64,000 bases of DNA. Source: Muraenolepis orangiensis. Its lineage: Eukaryota > Chordata > Actinopteri > Gadiformes > Muraenolepididae. Shown here piece after piece: positions 22,890-34,010 of the stretch. Position 1 is the stretch's first letter; each line of letters opens with the position of its first letter. The notes beneath the pieces were generated by a model. That model saw only the letters and a program-made list of their open reading frames with translations, searched no databases and had not been told where the DNA came from. The translations under genes were made by a program, and so were the position numbers. Location of the stretch: the NCBI GenBank assembly GCA_027704905.1, contig CM051006.1, positions 2,129,376 through 2,193,375 of the forward strand, given 5' to 3'.

Positions 22890-23630
22890 TATGAATGAAG
22901 CCATGAAAGCACCGTCCCCTGGTTACCAACATGCTTCTTGTTGAGATCTCTCCATCACACCACTCTCCTCTCCAGCCACGCTCCTTTGCCTCGACCTGGC
23001 GTCCACCTGGGGTTACAACTCCCAGGAGGACACGCAAGAAGGCTTATGAAAGGTTTACGTCACAGAAGACCGTGATCGTTCAAGCCACCTGTTCCCTATC
23101 AGAATCAGCGCCCTATTAATTAGCTCCTTACTTACACTCCGCTCCCCTGTTCATTTGTTGCCAGAACTTTTCCGTTTCTACAACCCGAGACTCTCGCCGA
23201 TTCCTCCGTGAAGACCTGTGAAGACCTGTGAAGACCTGTGAAGACCTGTGAAGACCCTTTTAGCATCTCCCTGAACTCTTTGTTTTCCCTTGGATTGTTT
23301 ACCTGTTTGTAACTTTTGTTGGTCTTCCGATTTTGTTTTTCTCCCTGGATGTTTTGGTTTGTTTTGGACTTCAGCCATTTCCCCGCAGGACATTATACAA
23401 CAACCCCTTTTTGGATTTCCATTTCGCACACACGTAAGTTGCTTTTCACATAGTATTATTACGTCCGTAATTGTCATACACATAGTTTGTAATTCACATC
23501 TCATATCAGATTATCCCTGGTGCTCAATAAACGTCCACCACTGCGGGGTCAAACTCCCTTGTGCCTCTGACTCTGCTTGTACTGCATTTGTGTTCCACCA
23601 CTACGATCAGTGTGTGGCATAACACTTCTC
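22890..23630 (+). mobile_element. possible LTR-like or other insertion, unclassified
   Basis: Sequence lying between two parts of a dispersed repeat. It contains a 10-bp tandem block (five copies of GAAGACCTGT at 23210-23258), pyrimidine-rich sequence, and an AATAAA at 23525-23530. That is followed by about 90 bp ending near GTGTGGCATAACA. This layout is LTR-like, but I could not find matching ends or a target duplication, so the bounds are approximate. Confidence 0.3.
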
Positions 23631-23635
23631 CAAGT

Positions 23636-23920
23636 GTCCTGAAACTGTGGTCCATGGTGTCTAAAGCTGCACTCAAGTCAGGTCAAGGAGCAGCAGGGAT
23701 GATTCTGAGTCACAATCAGTATTTAGAAGACCATCTACGACTACTTTGGTCAAGGCAGTCTGCTGAATTACTGGAAGGAAAGTCAGATTCAAATGGATCA
23801 GAAAGATTGTTATTGGATAAGTTTGCAGCAAATTGATCAGTGAGAGCAAATTGGAAATCTGTCTATATAATATATACCAATATTAAGTTGTTTTTAAGCA
23901 GTGGTTTGATTTTTTGGTCA
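23636..23920 (+). repeat. dispersed teleost repeat, part 2
   Basis: CCATGGTGTCTAAAGCTGCACTCAAGTC and, later, TTTTTAAGCAGTGGTTTGAT occur in the order expected for the repeat begun at 22645. It ends where a SINE is inserted. Confidence 0.4.
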
Positions 23921-24038
23921 GGAGCAGTTAGGTGTCTTGCTCAAGGACACCTCGACCGTTTTGCTAGGAGGAGCCGGGGATCGAACCAGCATCCTTTGGT
24001 TGTGAGGGACCGCTCTACCTCCTGAGCTATACTGCCGC
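23921..24038 (-). mobile_element. tRNA-derived SINE head, copy 1
   Basis: On the minus strand it starts GCGGCAGTATAGCTCAGGAG (A box TAGCTCAGGAGG), with the B box GGTTCGATCCCC 33 bases on. CTCCTCCTAGCAAAAC and GTGTCCTTGAGCAAGACACC follow. It ends after CTAACTGCTCC, so the 3' tail is missing. The tRNA-like part cannot fold as a full cloverleaf gene and is part of a SINE. Confidence 0.85.
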
Positions 24039-24230
24039 TTTACTGCTGCCAATTAAACTAGAAGATTATAAGGTTTGGAAGCAGAAGTTATTTCAAACTG
24101 AAATAGTGCAGTTGGTCTGAGTCTCAGTGTCTGTATCCATTCAAGTATTGGAGAGTTCATCACAGCCATTATTGTGGACCAGTGAATGTATCAAATTGAG
24201 TGTAATTGTGTCTAATTGAATGTCATTTTT

Positions 24231-24285
24231 ACACAACATTACATTCATTCAGGGCTTTTGTCCCAAGCGACTTACAAAACTGTAA
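24231..24285 (-). repeat. SINE 3'-tail fragment
   Basis: On the minus strand TTGTAAGTCGCTTGGGACAA and AAGCCCTGAATGAATGTAAT correspond to the common teleost tail (CGCTTTGGATAAAAGCGTCT followed by GCTAAATG). Similar scraps occur at 41815-41860, 57225-57255 and 58697-58740. Confidence 0.55.
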
Positions 24286-24564
24286 AGAACTTCAGTATTC
24301 TGTGTGAGTTTAGCAACAGTTTTAAAAATAAAATTGTGTATTATGTTTTATCAATGTTCATCACGTGAGATAAGTATGCTGTGGACAGGACTTCTTAAAA
24401 CTCCCAACCCAAGCAAGACTCCAGGTCTCTTCATAGAAACACTGGCCCATCCATCCTCAGGGAGATGTCATGTACTGAAGTGAGGGGATAAGTAACTATA
24501 AAATAGTTATTAGAAATGTGTTGAACAGAAGAGCGCTACACAAACACATGAACTGGAACTGGTA

Positions 24565-24740
24565 GCGCATTCCTCCACCACACCAAAAAGTCCCCTGGAT
24601 CAGGATTCGGATCCGGATGTGCGCCAAAATGTTCTGTTCCTTGGCTCATAAGTAATCCAAGTTTTGTCCAACTCTGTACATACGTTTTTGAGTTATCTTG
24701 CTAACAGACAAACAAACAGGGATGAAACATAACCGGAAAT
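24565..24740 (+). mobile_element. RTE/Expander-like retroelement 3' end
   Basis: GGATCAGGATTCGGATCCGG, CTTGGCTCATAAGTAATCC, then TTGAGTTATCTTGCTAACAG and ACAAACAAACAGGGATGAAA form the characteristic 3' region of RTE-type elements in fish, recognised from memory. The 5' body is absent, consistent with 5' truncation. Confidence 0.55.
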
Positions 24741-25528
24741 GAAGTGTCAAAAATTTGAGTCCCCGTGCTTGAACCACCGTGAACCGCTAGGAACTCAGGG
24801 CGGCGTGTTTTGATCAGTGCTGGGAGTCAAAGAGCGCCTATATGGCAGCACCAGAGCGACCCCTCATTGGAAACACCACCCACTTAAGTTCCAATGAGTT
24901 CCAATAAGACAAAACGGCTTACGGCGACCGTCAGTGTAATCAACATCAGTGTGTTACAAAGTGCTTTACACTAAGTGTTAAATGTACACATGAGATGACT
25001 ACCGCGATAAAGAAGCCTGATGTTGATGATGCTGACCGTAAGGACGCCCACTAACGGCGAGGTTATCCCTGCCACAGTCTCTATACAAAGATACAGTCTA
25101 TAGTGATAACAGTCGGATTGTAGCTGTTGCATGGGTGGTTCCAATGTGTCCTCGGGGACGGGCTCACGCGTCGACCTCTCCGTCTCCTCCTCTCCGTCTC
25201 CTCCTCTCCATCTCCTCCTCTCCTCCTGTGATGCATGGAGAGGAGCGCTGGAGCTGACAGAGGATTCACTACATCCCATCATGAGTGGGAGGAAAGGGGG
25301 GAGATGGTTTCCGTGACGGCAACCGGTGTCTCCAGGTAGCGGTGCGGGACCCCCCCAGCAGCGTCTGGCGAGGCTTCGGGGCTAGCTGAGTGCTGAGTGG
25401 TGTTGAGAGAGAATGATTCCAATGTGGGAGGAGGGGGAAGAGGGGGAGGAAGGGAGGGGGGGGGGGATTAAGTAAAGTATCATAACTGTCAGCCGTGGGC
25501 CCACAGAGACAATGATAAAGATCACTCA
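24741..25528. other. unassigned; G-rich run at 25425-25470
   Basis: Pyrimidine/purine-rich CTCCTCTCC repeats at 25180-25225 and GGGAGG runs at 25425-25470. No gene recognised. Confidence 0.45.
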
Positions 25529-25740
25529 GCGGCAGTATAGCTCAGGAGGTAGAGCGGTCCCCTCACAACCGGAAGGTTGCTGGTTCGATCCCCCTGCTCC
25601 TCCTAGCGAAAACTGTTGAGGTGTCCTTGAGCAAGACACCCTAACTGCTCCTGACGTGCCGGCTGTCTCCTTGATGGCTGACTCCGCCGTCGGTGGTTGA
25701 ATGTGTGTATGAATGGGTGAATTGGAAGCTCGATAAAAAC
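25529..25740 (+). mobile_element. tRNA-derived SINE, copy 2 (tail type I)
   Basis: Head GCGGCAGTATAGCTCAGGAG, B box GGTTCGATCCCC, then CTCCTCCTAGCGAAAAC and GTGTCCTTGAGCAAGACACC. The tail is GACGTGCCGGCTGTCTCCTT, GCCGTCGGTGGTTGAATG and TGTGTATGAATGGGTGAAT. That tail differs from copy 3 at 61857-62099 although the head is the same. Confidence 0.85.
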
Positions 25741-26356
25741 TTTCATGGTTTCCTCTCTCGCAGGTTTCTCCTCTCTATCTCCTCTCTCTTTCTCCTATAG
25801 CTCTGTCTTTTGTGTCATCTCTGTATGCTCTTAGTGTTCTTTTCTTCCTTTCTCCTCTCTCTGTTGCTCTCCTCTCTCCATTCTGTCTGCCCATTCTCTC
25901 CCTGTCTCATCTCTCTCCACAGCGTAAGCTAAGAAGGACAGTAGTCATTTTGGTTGACATTGAAATGTGTATCTATAGCTAAAGGAAGAGATCTCTAGAT
26001 GATCTGTATCTCATCTCTACGGAGCCCCCCTGGTGACATTGGTGAGAAAAATATTAATGCGAGGCCACACGTTAATAATGAGAAGCCACGAGTTATTAAT
26101 GTGTGGCCACAATTGAGTTATTATGTTCCCACGTATTAATTATTGCAGAGGAATACCGGGGGTTACACAGGCATATCAAGTATAATTACCTTCATTCATT
26201 GCATGAACAACATGTAAGCCACCTCAGTGTTCTTATTACAGAGCTCAACCATACAACTCCAAGATTTTGAGACCAACTCAAAATATTATAATATTAGAAA
26301 GGAAATGCATAACACTTTGGTTTTATTTTGGTTTAATGACATTTGTGCCTTTACAG
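25741..26356. other. unassigned; candidate upstream intron
   Basis: Pyrimidine-rich CTCTCTCC stretch at 25745-25920, then AT-rich sequence leading to a splice acceptor (TTTACAG) at 26350-26356. Confidence 0.4.
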
Positions 26357-26457
26357 GTACCACATCTATAATGGAGAGACGGGAGGACAACTTGCTGCAG
26401 TTCCTGCAAGATCGTGGAACTGAAGAAGAAATCCTGAACAAACTAAAAAGCAACAAG
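26357..26457 (+). CDS. exon of a SAM-like domain protein (part 1)
   Basis: A candidate exon with acceptor TTTACAG before it and donor AAG/GTATTC after it. From the ATG at 26371 it encodes 29 residues including LLQFLQDRGTEEEILNKLKS, ending in phase 0. Continued by the exon at 27082, the product forms a SAM-like helical fold (roughly 60 residues), usually a protein-protein interaction module. In fish, similar N-termini occur in uncharacterised, often transposase-derived proteins; this is from memory. No promoter identified. The exon could belong to a pseudogene. Confidence 0.5.
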
Positions 26458-26715
26458 GTATTCTTCAGAAAATATTAATGAACATCATCTACACCATGAA
26501 GAATCTACTTCAGCATATACAGTGAGAGAGTTGTACATTGTCATACCTTATGCTATAGCCTGCACAGTGAATTGCCGCTTATTTAGACGTATCAACAGAT
26601 AAGAATCGCAATGAATAATATGGTCACACTATTAATCCTCCTAAAATAGAGAGATTATTAGAATAAACAGAATATGACCACCGCTAATGTTTCACACCTG
26701 TCGCAAAGGTGTGTA

Positions 26716-26896
<181 letters not shown>

Positions 26897-27081
26897 GCAT
26901 ACATACATATTTATGCTTTATTTATTATTTTGGCCTGTAACTTCCTTGAAAAAATGTGGGGTTCTCAATTAGGTATAAATATGTAAATTGGCAAAATAAT
27001 TTACTTTGTTTGTGACCCATGACACTTTTCATATGATCCTGTTAACATGTTGTTACTTTTTTATTTAATTTTTTTTTGCAG

Positions 27082-27214
27082 ATTGATTGGTCAGTAATTG
27101 CACTGATGTATGAAGAAGATCTGGCAAAGAACATCCCACATTACAGAGACAGACTGGCAGCTGTAGCCTTCTGCCGCAACAGTCATTGTGGAGATTCAGT
27201 AGCATCTAGACGAG
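27082..27214 (+). CDS. exon of a SAM-like domain protein (part 2)
   Basis: Acceptor TTTTTTTTGCAG precedes and donor CGAG/GTTTAG follows. It encodes IDWSVIALMYEEDLAKNIPH then YRDRLAAVAFCRN, the second half of the SAM-like fold, in frame with the previous exon (AAG/ATT junction). It ends in phase 1. The next plausible acceptor (TTTGCAG at 27672-27678) would bring an immediate TGA, giving a protein of only about 75 residues. Either the gene is truncated or further exons lie elsewhere. Confidence 0.5.
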
Positions 27215-28174
27215 GTTTAGTTATATCAGTGTTACCCAGTGTTAGAAAAAGCTGAGTGACTTTGTAATCTTTTGTAAACATTGTCATTATTATGAGGGGT
27301 CACAAAATGCTTGTTAGAAATTCATTTTTTAAATCAGAATTACAGTTACAACTACTACATTCACTACAGTTAAATCTGTCTTAACCTTTATCTATCTAAT
27401 TCACTTTTGGTAAACCAGACTTTAAGATACAATGTTGGATTTGTTTTTTTTATCCACTTAATGTGCATACCAGTATGAACATTGGTTAGTTAAGGTTTAT
27501 CTGCATCATCCTTTACTGAAATGTTGGTCAGTAGGCATTAGGTTAAGCTTGTATCTGCTTTATAATGGGCCTACCACTATTAAAATACCAATTCATTTTG
27601 ATAATGAAATACTTTATTCAACAAGAATAAACCGTTTAAGAGTATCATATTGTTTGTTTTTATCCCATGCTTTGCAGGTTGACACTGAAGTTTCTGGTAT
27701 ACTGGAATACACAATGTGACAAGCAGAGATGTGTCACATTGTTACCTGCAGCCCAAACCCTAGCAAACATAAATATGAATGAAACAAAATAATTATCACA
27801 TTTTTATGTGCATCGATGAAGCACTGACAATACATGGGAAATGCTGTACCACTCATGTGACATCTACCTATATGTAACAGCGGTGTAATATGTTAAATAA
27901 TTAATTACAAGAGGATAAAAATGGACATCAATACATTGAATAAATACCTCATGTATAAGCTCATACAAATATGCTGCAGGATAGACATACATGTTAACTC
28001 AATATAGGATAAGATATTGACACTATCATTGATTAATGAAATGTACATTGCTTCTATATGAGAAAAATGCCAACAGAAACAGTAAGGAACCACAGTTGAT
28101 AAACTAAAGTGGTCATACAATTCAATTCAATGGTAATGAATTAAGATGTCATGTTTGCAAATTGCTCAGACAAC
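27215..28174. other. AT-rich, unassigned, with a perfect hairpin at 27712-27741
   Basis: CAATGTGACA and TGTCACATTG form a 10-bp perfect stem around a 10-base loop. No further exons could be recognised on either strand. Confidence 0.5.
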
Positions 28175-28503
28175 TCAGTTAAAGATAAGGGAGCGAAGAG
28201 CCTCCCGGATTGTCAAATACAAATCTTGAGCTTGTGGTATGTTTGTGGGGAAAGTAAGGCCTGACTGTAACATGATCATATGACAGAGGTCAAATACGTC
28301 TTCGTCACAAGGGATTATTGAAAGGAACTTGCATGCCTGCTTACAGGCACCGAGGTCGCTGTGTGGAACAACACAATCCTCAGAGCCCCACAGCTCTGGC
28401 ACAGTATACATCACGTCAGGGATACCACTTGGCACATTGCAATTCTTTGTTGGCCTGATTCTGTGGGTATTCTCATCCATTGATCTCATCCAGGTGTTCC
28501 TGA
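28175..28503 (-). CDS. last exon of an integrase-type transposase-like protein (C-terminus)
   Basis: Minus-strand frame of about 108 codons ending in TGA at 28175-28177, with a splice acceptor (TTTATCAG) just upstream at 28504-28511. The residues NTHRIRPTKNCNVPSGIPDV, MYTVPELWG, IPCDEDVFDLC and ending AQDLYLTIREAL resemble, from memory, the C-terminus of the integrase-core proteins that fish genomes carry in many copies (IS3EU-like). Those act in DNA cut-and-paste. The DDE core itself is not in the window upstream, at least not recognisably. It could be a decayed copy or a domesticated gene's final exon. Confidence 0.5.
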
Positions 28504-28511
28504 TAAATGAA

Positions 28512-29759
28512 ATGAGAAGACAATCAAATAGATATAAATGAGTTTCAGTTTTAACAACATTATTTTTTTACTGACTAGTGAGTGATTGCAAAACATTTTC
28601 ACCGCAATGCAGCCTTCCTCATATTCACATGGTCATCTTCCTAGGGTCCTATGTTCCTAGCTTTATATATAGCACATATTGGGAACCTAAAAAGATGTTC
28701 CCCAGCTCTATGTTCACTGAATATGACATGGGCTAATATTGTAAAAGCCTTTAAAAAAATATATATATATTCAACATTTTAACTTGAAAATGCTCAAATT
28801 AGAACCAAACACAATGGAAGGATGAATGTGTGTTAACAGAAAATGAACAGGGGACCGTGGGAACATACACTCCAACATGCTACCATATCATGTAATGAGA
28901 TGAAGGGTTAGAATCGCCTGCAAACAACCACGATGAATTTTCATGATTCAAAAATGTACAGCATCTAACGTCAACCGAGCTCTAATGTACCCAACCAGCT
29001 GCGTCACAGCAAACATGTCAGGTGCATACAGTTTTTTAAGGGTCTGTCTCTACTTAGATAAGTGACATGCTTTTTTTGTTAAAGGAAGTGACTGTACTTT
29101 CCCACAAGTTGAAGATGAAGATAATTAAGCCTTTGAGAAGCAGACATTTAACTGAGCTACAAACATGTTTATTGGCTAAGAGAGCGGTCTTAATTTGACA
29201 CAATCTTTAACACAGATGCCAATCCTGACACATTGTAGATAGTGCTGTTTATAGTTGATAGTATAGCATATCAAAGGGATGTTTATAGTATTGTATAGCA
29301 TAGTTTAGTATGATATAGTTTAGTATAGTATTGTGTAAAGTATTGTTTAACACAGTATTACGTAGTTTAGAGTATAGCATAGTATAGTATTGTGTTGAAG
29401 TTCATACTGCAGGAGGAAATGGGAGCAATCATCCCGTTGCACTAGTTGCAAACAGCAAATAAAACCATTTTAAATCCACACACATCCTATTCTTCACAGT
29501 ATTCTTTCTGAGATTACATTTTCACCATTCAATTCTTATTAAATCCAAAACAATGTCTCCAATAACACATTACAACCTGGAAATATTTAGCATAATACAT
29601 TTGGCAGCTGTGTCGGCTAATTGTCTAGCTAATAATGAATTATCAGTTATTTCTCCAATATTTAACTGTGTTAGTGATAGATTTATATTTCTTAGTCATC
29701 TCCTAAAGTTCCCAAGCCAAGTCCCAAAAGACTGAGCTATCCTGCCGTCCCCATGTCTT
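28512..29759. other. unassigned; imperfect TATAGTATAGCATAG repeats at 29240-29400
   Basis: AT-rich. 29240-29400 is an imperfect array of TAGTATAGCATAG/TAGTTTAGTAT words. 28640-28730 has GTTCCTAGC/TATGTTC words that recall a dispersed fish repeat. No gene recognised. Confidence 0.4.
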
Positions 29760-29761
29760 GT

Positions 29762-29811
<50 letters not shown>

Positions 29812-29816
29812 GTGTA

Positions 29817-29906
<90 letters not shown>
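29760..29906 (+). repeat. (TG)n microsatellite
   Basis: TG tract interrupted once by TATATATG/TATGTATG. Confidence 0.96.
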
Positions 29907-29908
<2 letters not shown>

Positions 29909-30402
29909 CCTTTCCATTGTTCGAGCTCCCCACTAAAAGCGTAGGTTATTACATGATAATGTATAATTAGTGAGCAGAGTGCTCTCTTTCTTATAAGTGC
30001 TTATCATTTGTTTCTCTGATCTTTTTGGGGGTCAATAAAACCCTTTCATCATCTGGTGAATTCTGAATCCCGTCTGACTTTCTTGATCAGGCCACAGAAG
30101 GTCCAGTCAAACTGGTCCCACCGATGGACCGTCAAAGTGATACGGGATGGACTTCATGTACTTCAGGAGTTGCGCTTCAGAAGTTCCATGGAGTTTGAAT
30201 GCTGACATATTGTCACCTCTGACGCCGTGCTACCGGAAGCACGTAGCGAAGGCGCGGTCACCGTGGTAACCCCATCATGGCTGGACAACAGCCAGACACA
30301 TCTCCTGCTTCTCCTTTGTTCTGATGAAATGAATCCATCTTTAATCCAGAGAACATTCCCCACCGGGGAGAGAGAGGGGGTTTGGGTTAGTAAGAGATGC
30401 TC
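29907..30402. other. unassigned
   Basis: No gene recognised. Confidence 0.4.
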
Positions 30403-30637
<235 letters not shown>

Positions 30638-30695
30638 ATTTAGATATTTCCTATTCCACACGTTTTGGTTTTACCTGAGTGTGGCAGCAGCAGGA

Positions 30696-30754
30696 GCAGG
30701 AGGAGGAGGAGGAGGAGGAGGAGGAGGAGGAGGAGGAGGAGGAGGAGGAGGAGG
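30696..30754 (+). repeat. (GGA)n trinucleotide repeat
   Basis: About 18 perfect GGA units. Confidence 0.95.
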
Positions 30755-31980
30755 GGCAGAAGGAGGCGCAACAGGGAATGAACAGCGAGACAACGCGCTG
30801 CTGCCGTCCCACGTTGGATGCCGACAGAGGGGCGGATGTTCTCTTAACCCCGAGGTGTCCTGCTGGGTCCCCCCTGCCCCTGGGCAACTCAACCCCGCTG
30901 GGCGGGGCCTGGGCTGATGTGTGAGCGCTCGGGGTAATTAATAACATGATGCTCTGTAATTACCTCCCATGTGTCCGCATGTGGTCCCCCCCCCTCCGGG
31001 TGGCCCCTGGGAGCCCAACAGACGCCGCTAATGGTGGTCATACGTTAAGCTCCGACTCAGCCGAACAGCGGTGGACGCTGACCCACTTTACCTCTCAGAG
31101 CGTATATATATTTATATATATTTATATATGAATATATCATTGTGGCATCCATGTGGTAATGAAGAGGGAGAGAGGACCAATGGAGAGAGTAAGTAGGTCT
31201 GTAGCTGAGCTTGGTAGCATTCATCCAGTGCACCGTGTGTCTGGGAGAGAGGTAATAAAACAGGCTTCTACAGCTGGAAAACTGAGAAAAAGAGCGTCTG
31301 GAGAAGGATGCTTAACCCCTCGTGTCCCCCCCCCTTGGGTTTAATAAAGATACACGGCTATTCATGGCAATTGGTCTTAACTTGTGGGATTAGCTCATAG
31401 CTTGCTAATTTTGCCAAGCACAAACCTGAAACCAACCGCAATTGCATTTTTATTGAATACATAGTTTTCTCTAATTAGTTATACTAATACGACTTATTCT
31501 TGAGTCTCCCGTTCCTCTCAATCAATATCAATTAAAAAATAATAAAACAGATATTCATGTTCCGGGCTCCTTGGTGGGATGATGATGATGATGATGATGA
31601 CGAAGATGACAGTTTCTTCCTCTCATCACAGACGGTAAAACTAATCGGTCTGAATTTCACTCCAAATGCCAAATTAATTGACTGTGCGTCTCAGAGGATG
31701 TCATCTGTTCTAAAAGGTTAACTCAAGAGAAACCAACACAACACCAACATAAACCTCCAACGGCTGGAGAAGCTACACCCCCCCCCCCTCAGGGTTAAAG
31801 GGACGAGCGGAATATAAATCCTGCTTAATGCAGGATTTATAGGTGTTTCTCTCCCCAGATGAAGATAAAGAGCGTGCGGACCACGCGTGTCACATGCTAT
31901 TATAATAGCGGGGTGCGAGGGCGCTCCCGGCGGTGGCTTTATTATTTTTCCTTCAGCGGGAGCTGCGCTGCCTTTGATCA
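30755..31980. other. unassigned; short TATATA and GAT repeats
   Basis: TA-rich repeat at 31102-31135, (GAT)n at 31577-31600 and a C run at about 31779-31787. No gene recognised. Confidence 0.4.
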
Positions 31981-32191
31981 GGGCGGGGCTAAACCCAGAG
32001 CCCCACGGGACCCCAGCTGGCTGGGCGGGGCTAAACCCAGAGCCCCACGGGGCCCGAGTTGGCTGGGCGGGGCTAAACCCAGAGCCCCACGGGGCCCGAG
32101 TTGGCTGGGCGGGGCTAAACCCAGAGCCCCACGGGGCCCCCGCTGACTGGGCGGGGCTAAACCCAGAGCCCCACGGGGCCCCCGCTGGCTG
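31981..32191 (+). repeat. 42-bp minisatellite, five copies, GC-rich
   Basis: Unit CTGGGCGGGGCTAAACCCAG plus AGCCCCACGGGGCCCGAGTTGG. GGGCGGGGC is a GC-box (Sp1-like) sequence in each unit. The unit length is a multiple of three. Confidence 0.95.
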
Positions 32192-32574
32192 GGCCACCGC
32201 CGAGATTGTCTGGTTTAATTTAAACCCTCGACACATTTTAACTCTGAGCTCAGATAACTTTTTCCGCAGACAGCATCGTTAAACAGATAGCGCAGTTAGA
32301 ATAATGCCGTTAGACGCAGCGGGGTAACGGCGGAGCGTGAGGACAATAAGAGTGAACTGGGAATAGATAAACAACGTTACAATAAAACGCCAGCGTCCGC
32401 CGGTAATATTGAGTCAGTGCAGCGCGGGGAACCCATGCTCCACGATCCTGCAGAAATATTCATTAGTGTGTGTTTATGTTTCCATATGATTTATGGTTAG
32501 CCCCCCCCTGCTCTGGTAAACCAAAGTCGCGCGGCACTGCAAAGAGTTGTTCTGATCCATCCTTCCTCCCTGTG
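32192..32574. other. unassigned
   Basis: No gene recognised. Confidence 0.4.
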
Positions 32575-32720
32575 CATGGTATCTCCCTGGGCATGGTATC
32601 TCCCTGGGCCTGGTATCTCCCTGAGCATGGTATCTCCCTGGGCATGGTATCTCCCTGGGCATGGTATCTCCCTGGGCATGGTATCTCCCTGGGCATGGTA
32701 TCTCCCTGGGCATGGTATTT
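32575..32720 (+). repeat. 18-bp minisatellite
   Basis: About eight copies of CTGGGCATGGTATCTCCC. Confidence 0.95.
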
Positions 32721-32969
32721 ACTCAGAGGTACGCAGGCTGAGGGGAGAGAGAGAGGCACCGCGTCCGGACCACCTGGGCTGCATGAGGATGGATGGCAAA
32801 TAGATGTGGAACATCCATGAAGGAGTTTAACTTGGAGTTTAAATGAAGCTTAACTTGTTGAGTTTAACTGGATTTTTGTTTTCCTTTCCAAGGTTGAGAG
32901 TGAAGTGGAGAGGAAGGTGCCGCTAATGTCCACCATAATGCTTTCATACGGATGCGTCGGATGGCTGGT

Positions 32970-33024
32970 TCCAGGTCAGGTTCCAGGTCAGGTTCCAGGT
33001 CAGGTTCCAGGTCAGGTTCCAGGT
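32970..33024 (+). repeat. 12-bp tandem repeat
   Basis: About 4.5 copies of GGTTCCAGGTCA. Confidence 0.93.
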
Positions 33025-33668
<644 letters not shown>

Positions 33669-33877
33669 TCTATAGTCTATTAGTTTGAATCAACATTACC
33701 AAGCGGGCATGGCTGATCTCCATGTGGGAGCATGCAGTCTGCCTGTGCTCATGTCTTCATACCAAGTGTTCAACCTTATTGTTCCTCCTTAATGTCGATG
33801 TGTCCTCAAGGATCTTCCGGTTTTTAGATCTCCTGCCTGCTGCTCCCTCTTGGCCCTGACCCCATGACCTCCCCCTT

Positions 33878-33919
33878 ATTTATCTAGTGTTTGATCCATG
33901 AATCAAACACTAGATAAAT
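33878..33919. other. perfect 18-bp inverted repeat (hairpin)
   Basis: ATTTATCTAGTGTTTGAT at 33878-33895 is the exact reverse complement of 33902-33919, with a 6-base loop. No T tract follows and no known RNA is recognised. Confidence 0.9.
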
Positions 33920-34010
33920 CCATTCATCTATTAAAGCAAATCATTTATCAATTCATCCATCCATCTATGTGTTCATTCAGTGTACTCTCAAAAGTGTAAA
34001 TCTCAAATGT

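Noticed and set aside
23921..24038. tRNA gene (A and B boxes on the minus strand)
   Set aside because: The same head occurs with SINE tails at 25529 and 61857, and the sequence after the B box is SINE body, not an acceptor stem and terminator.
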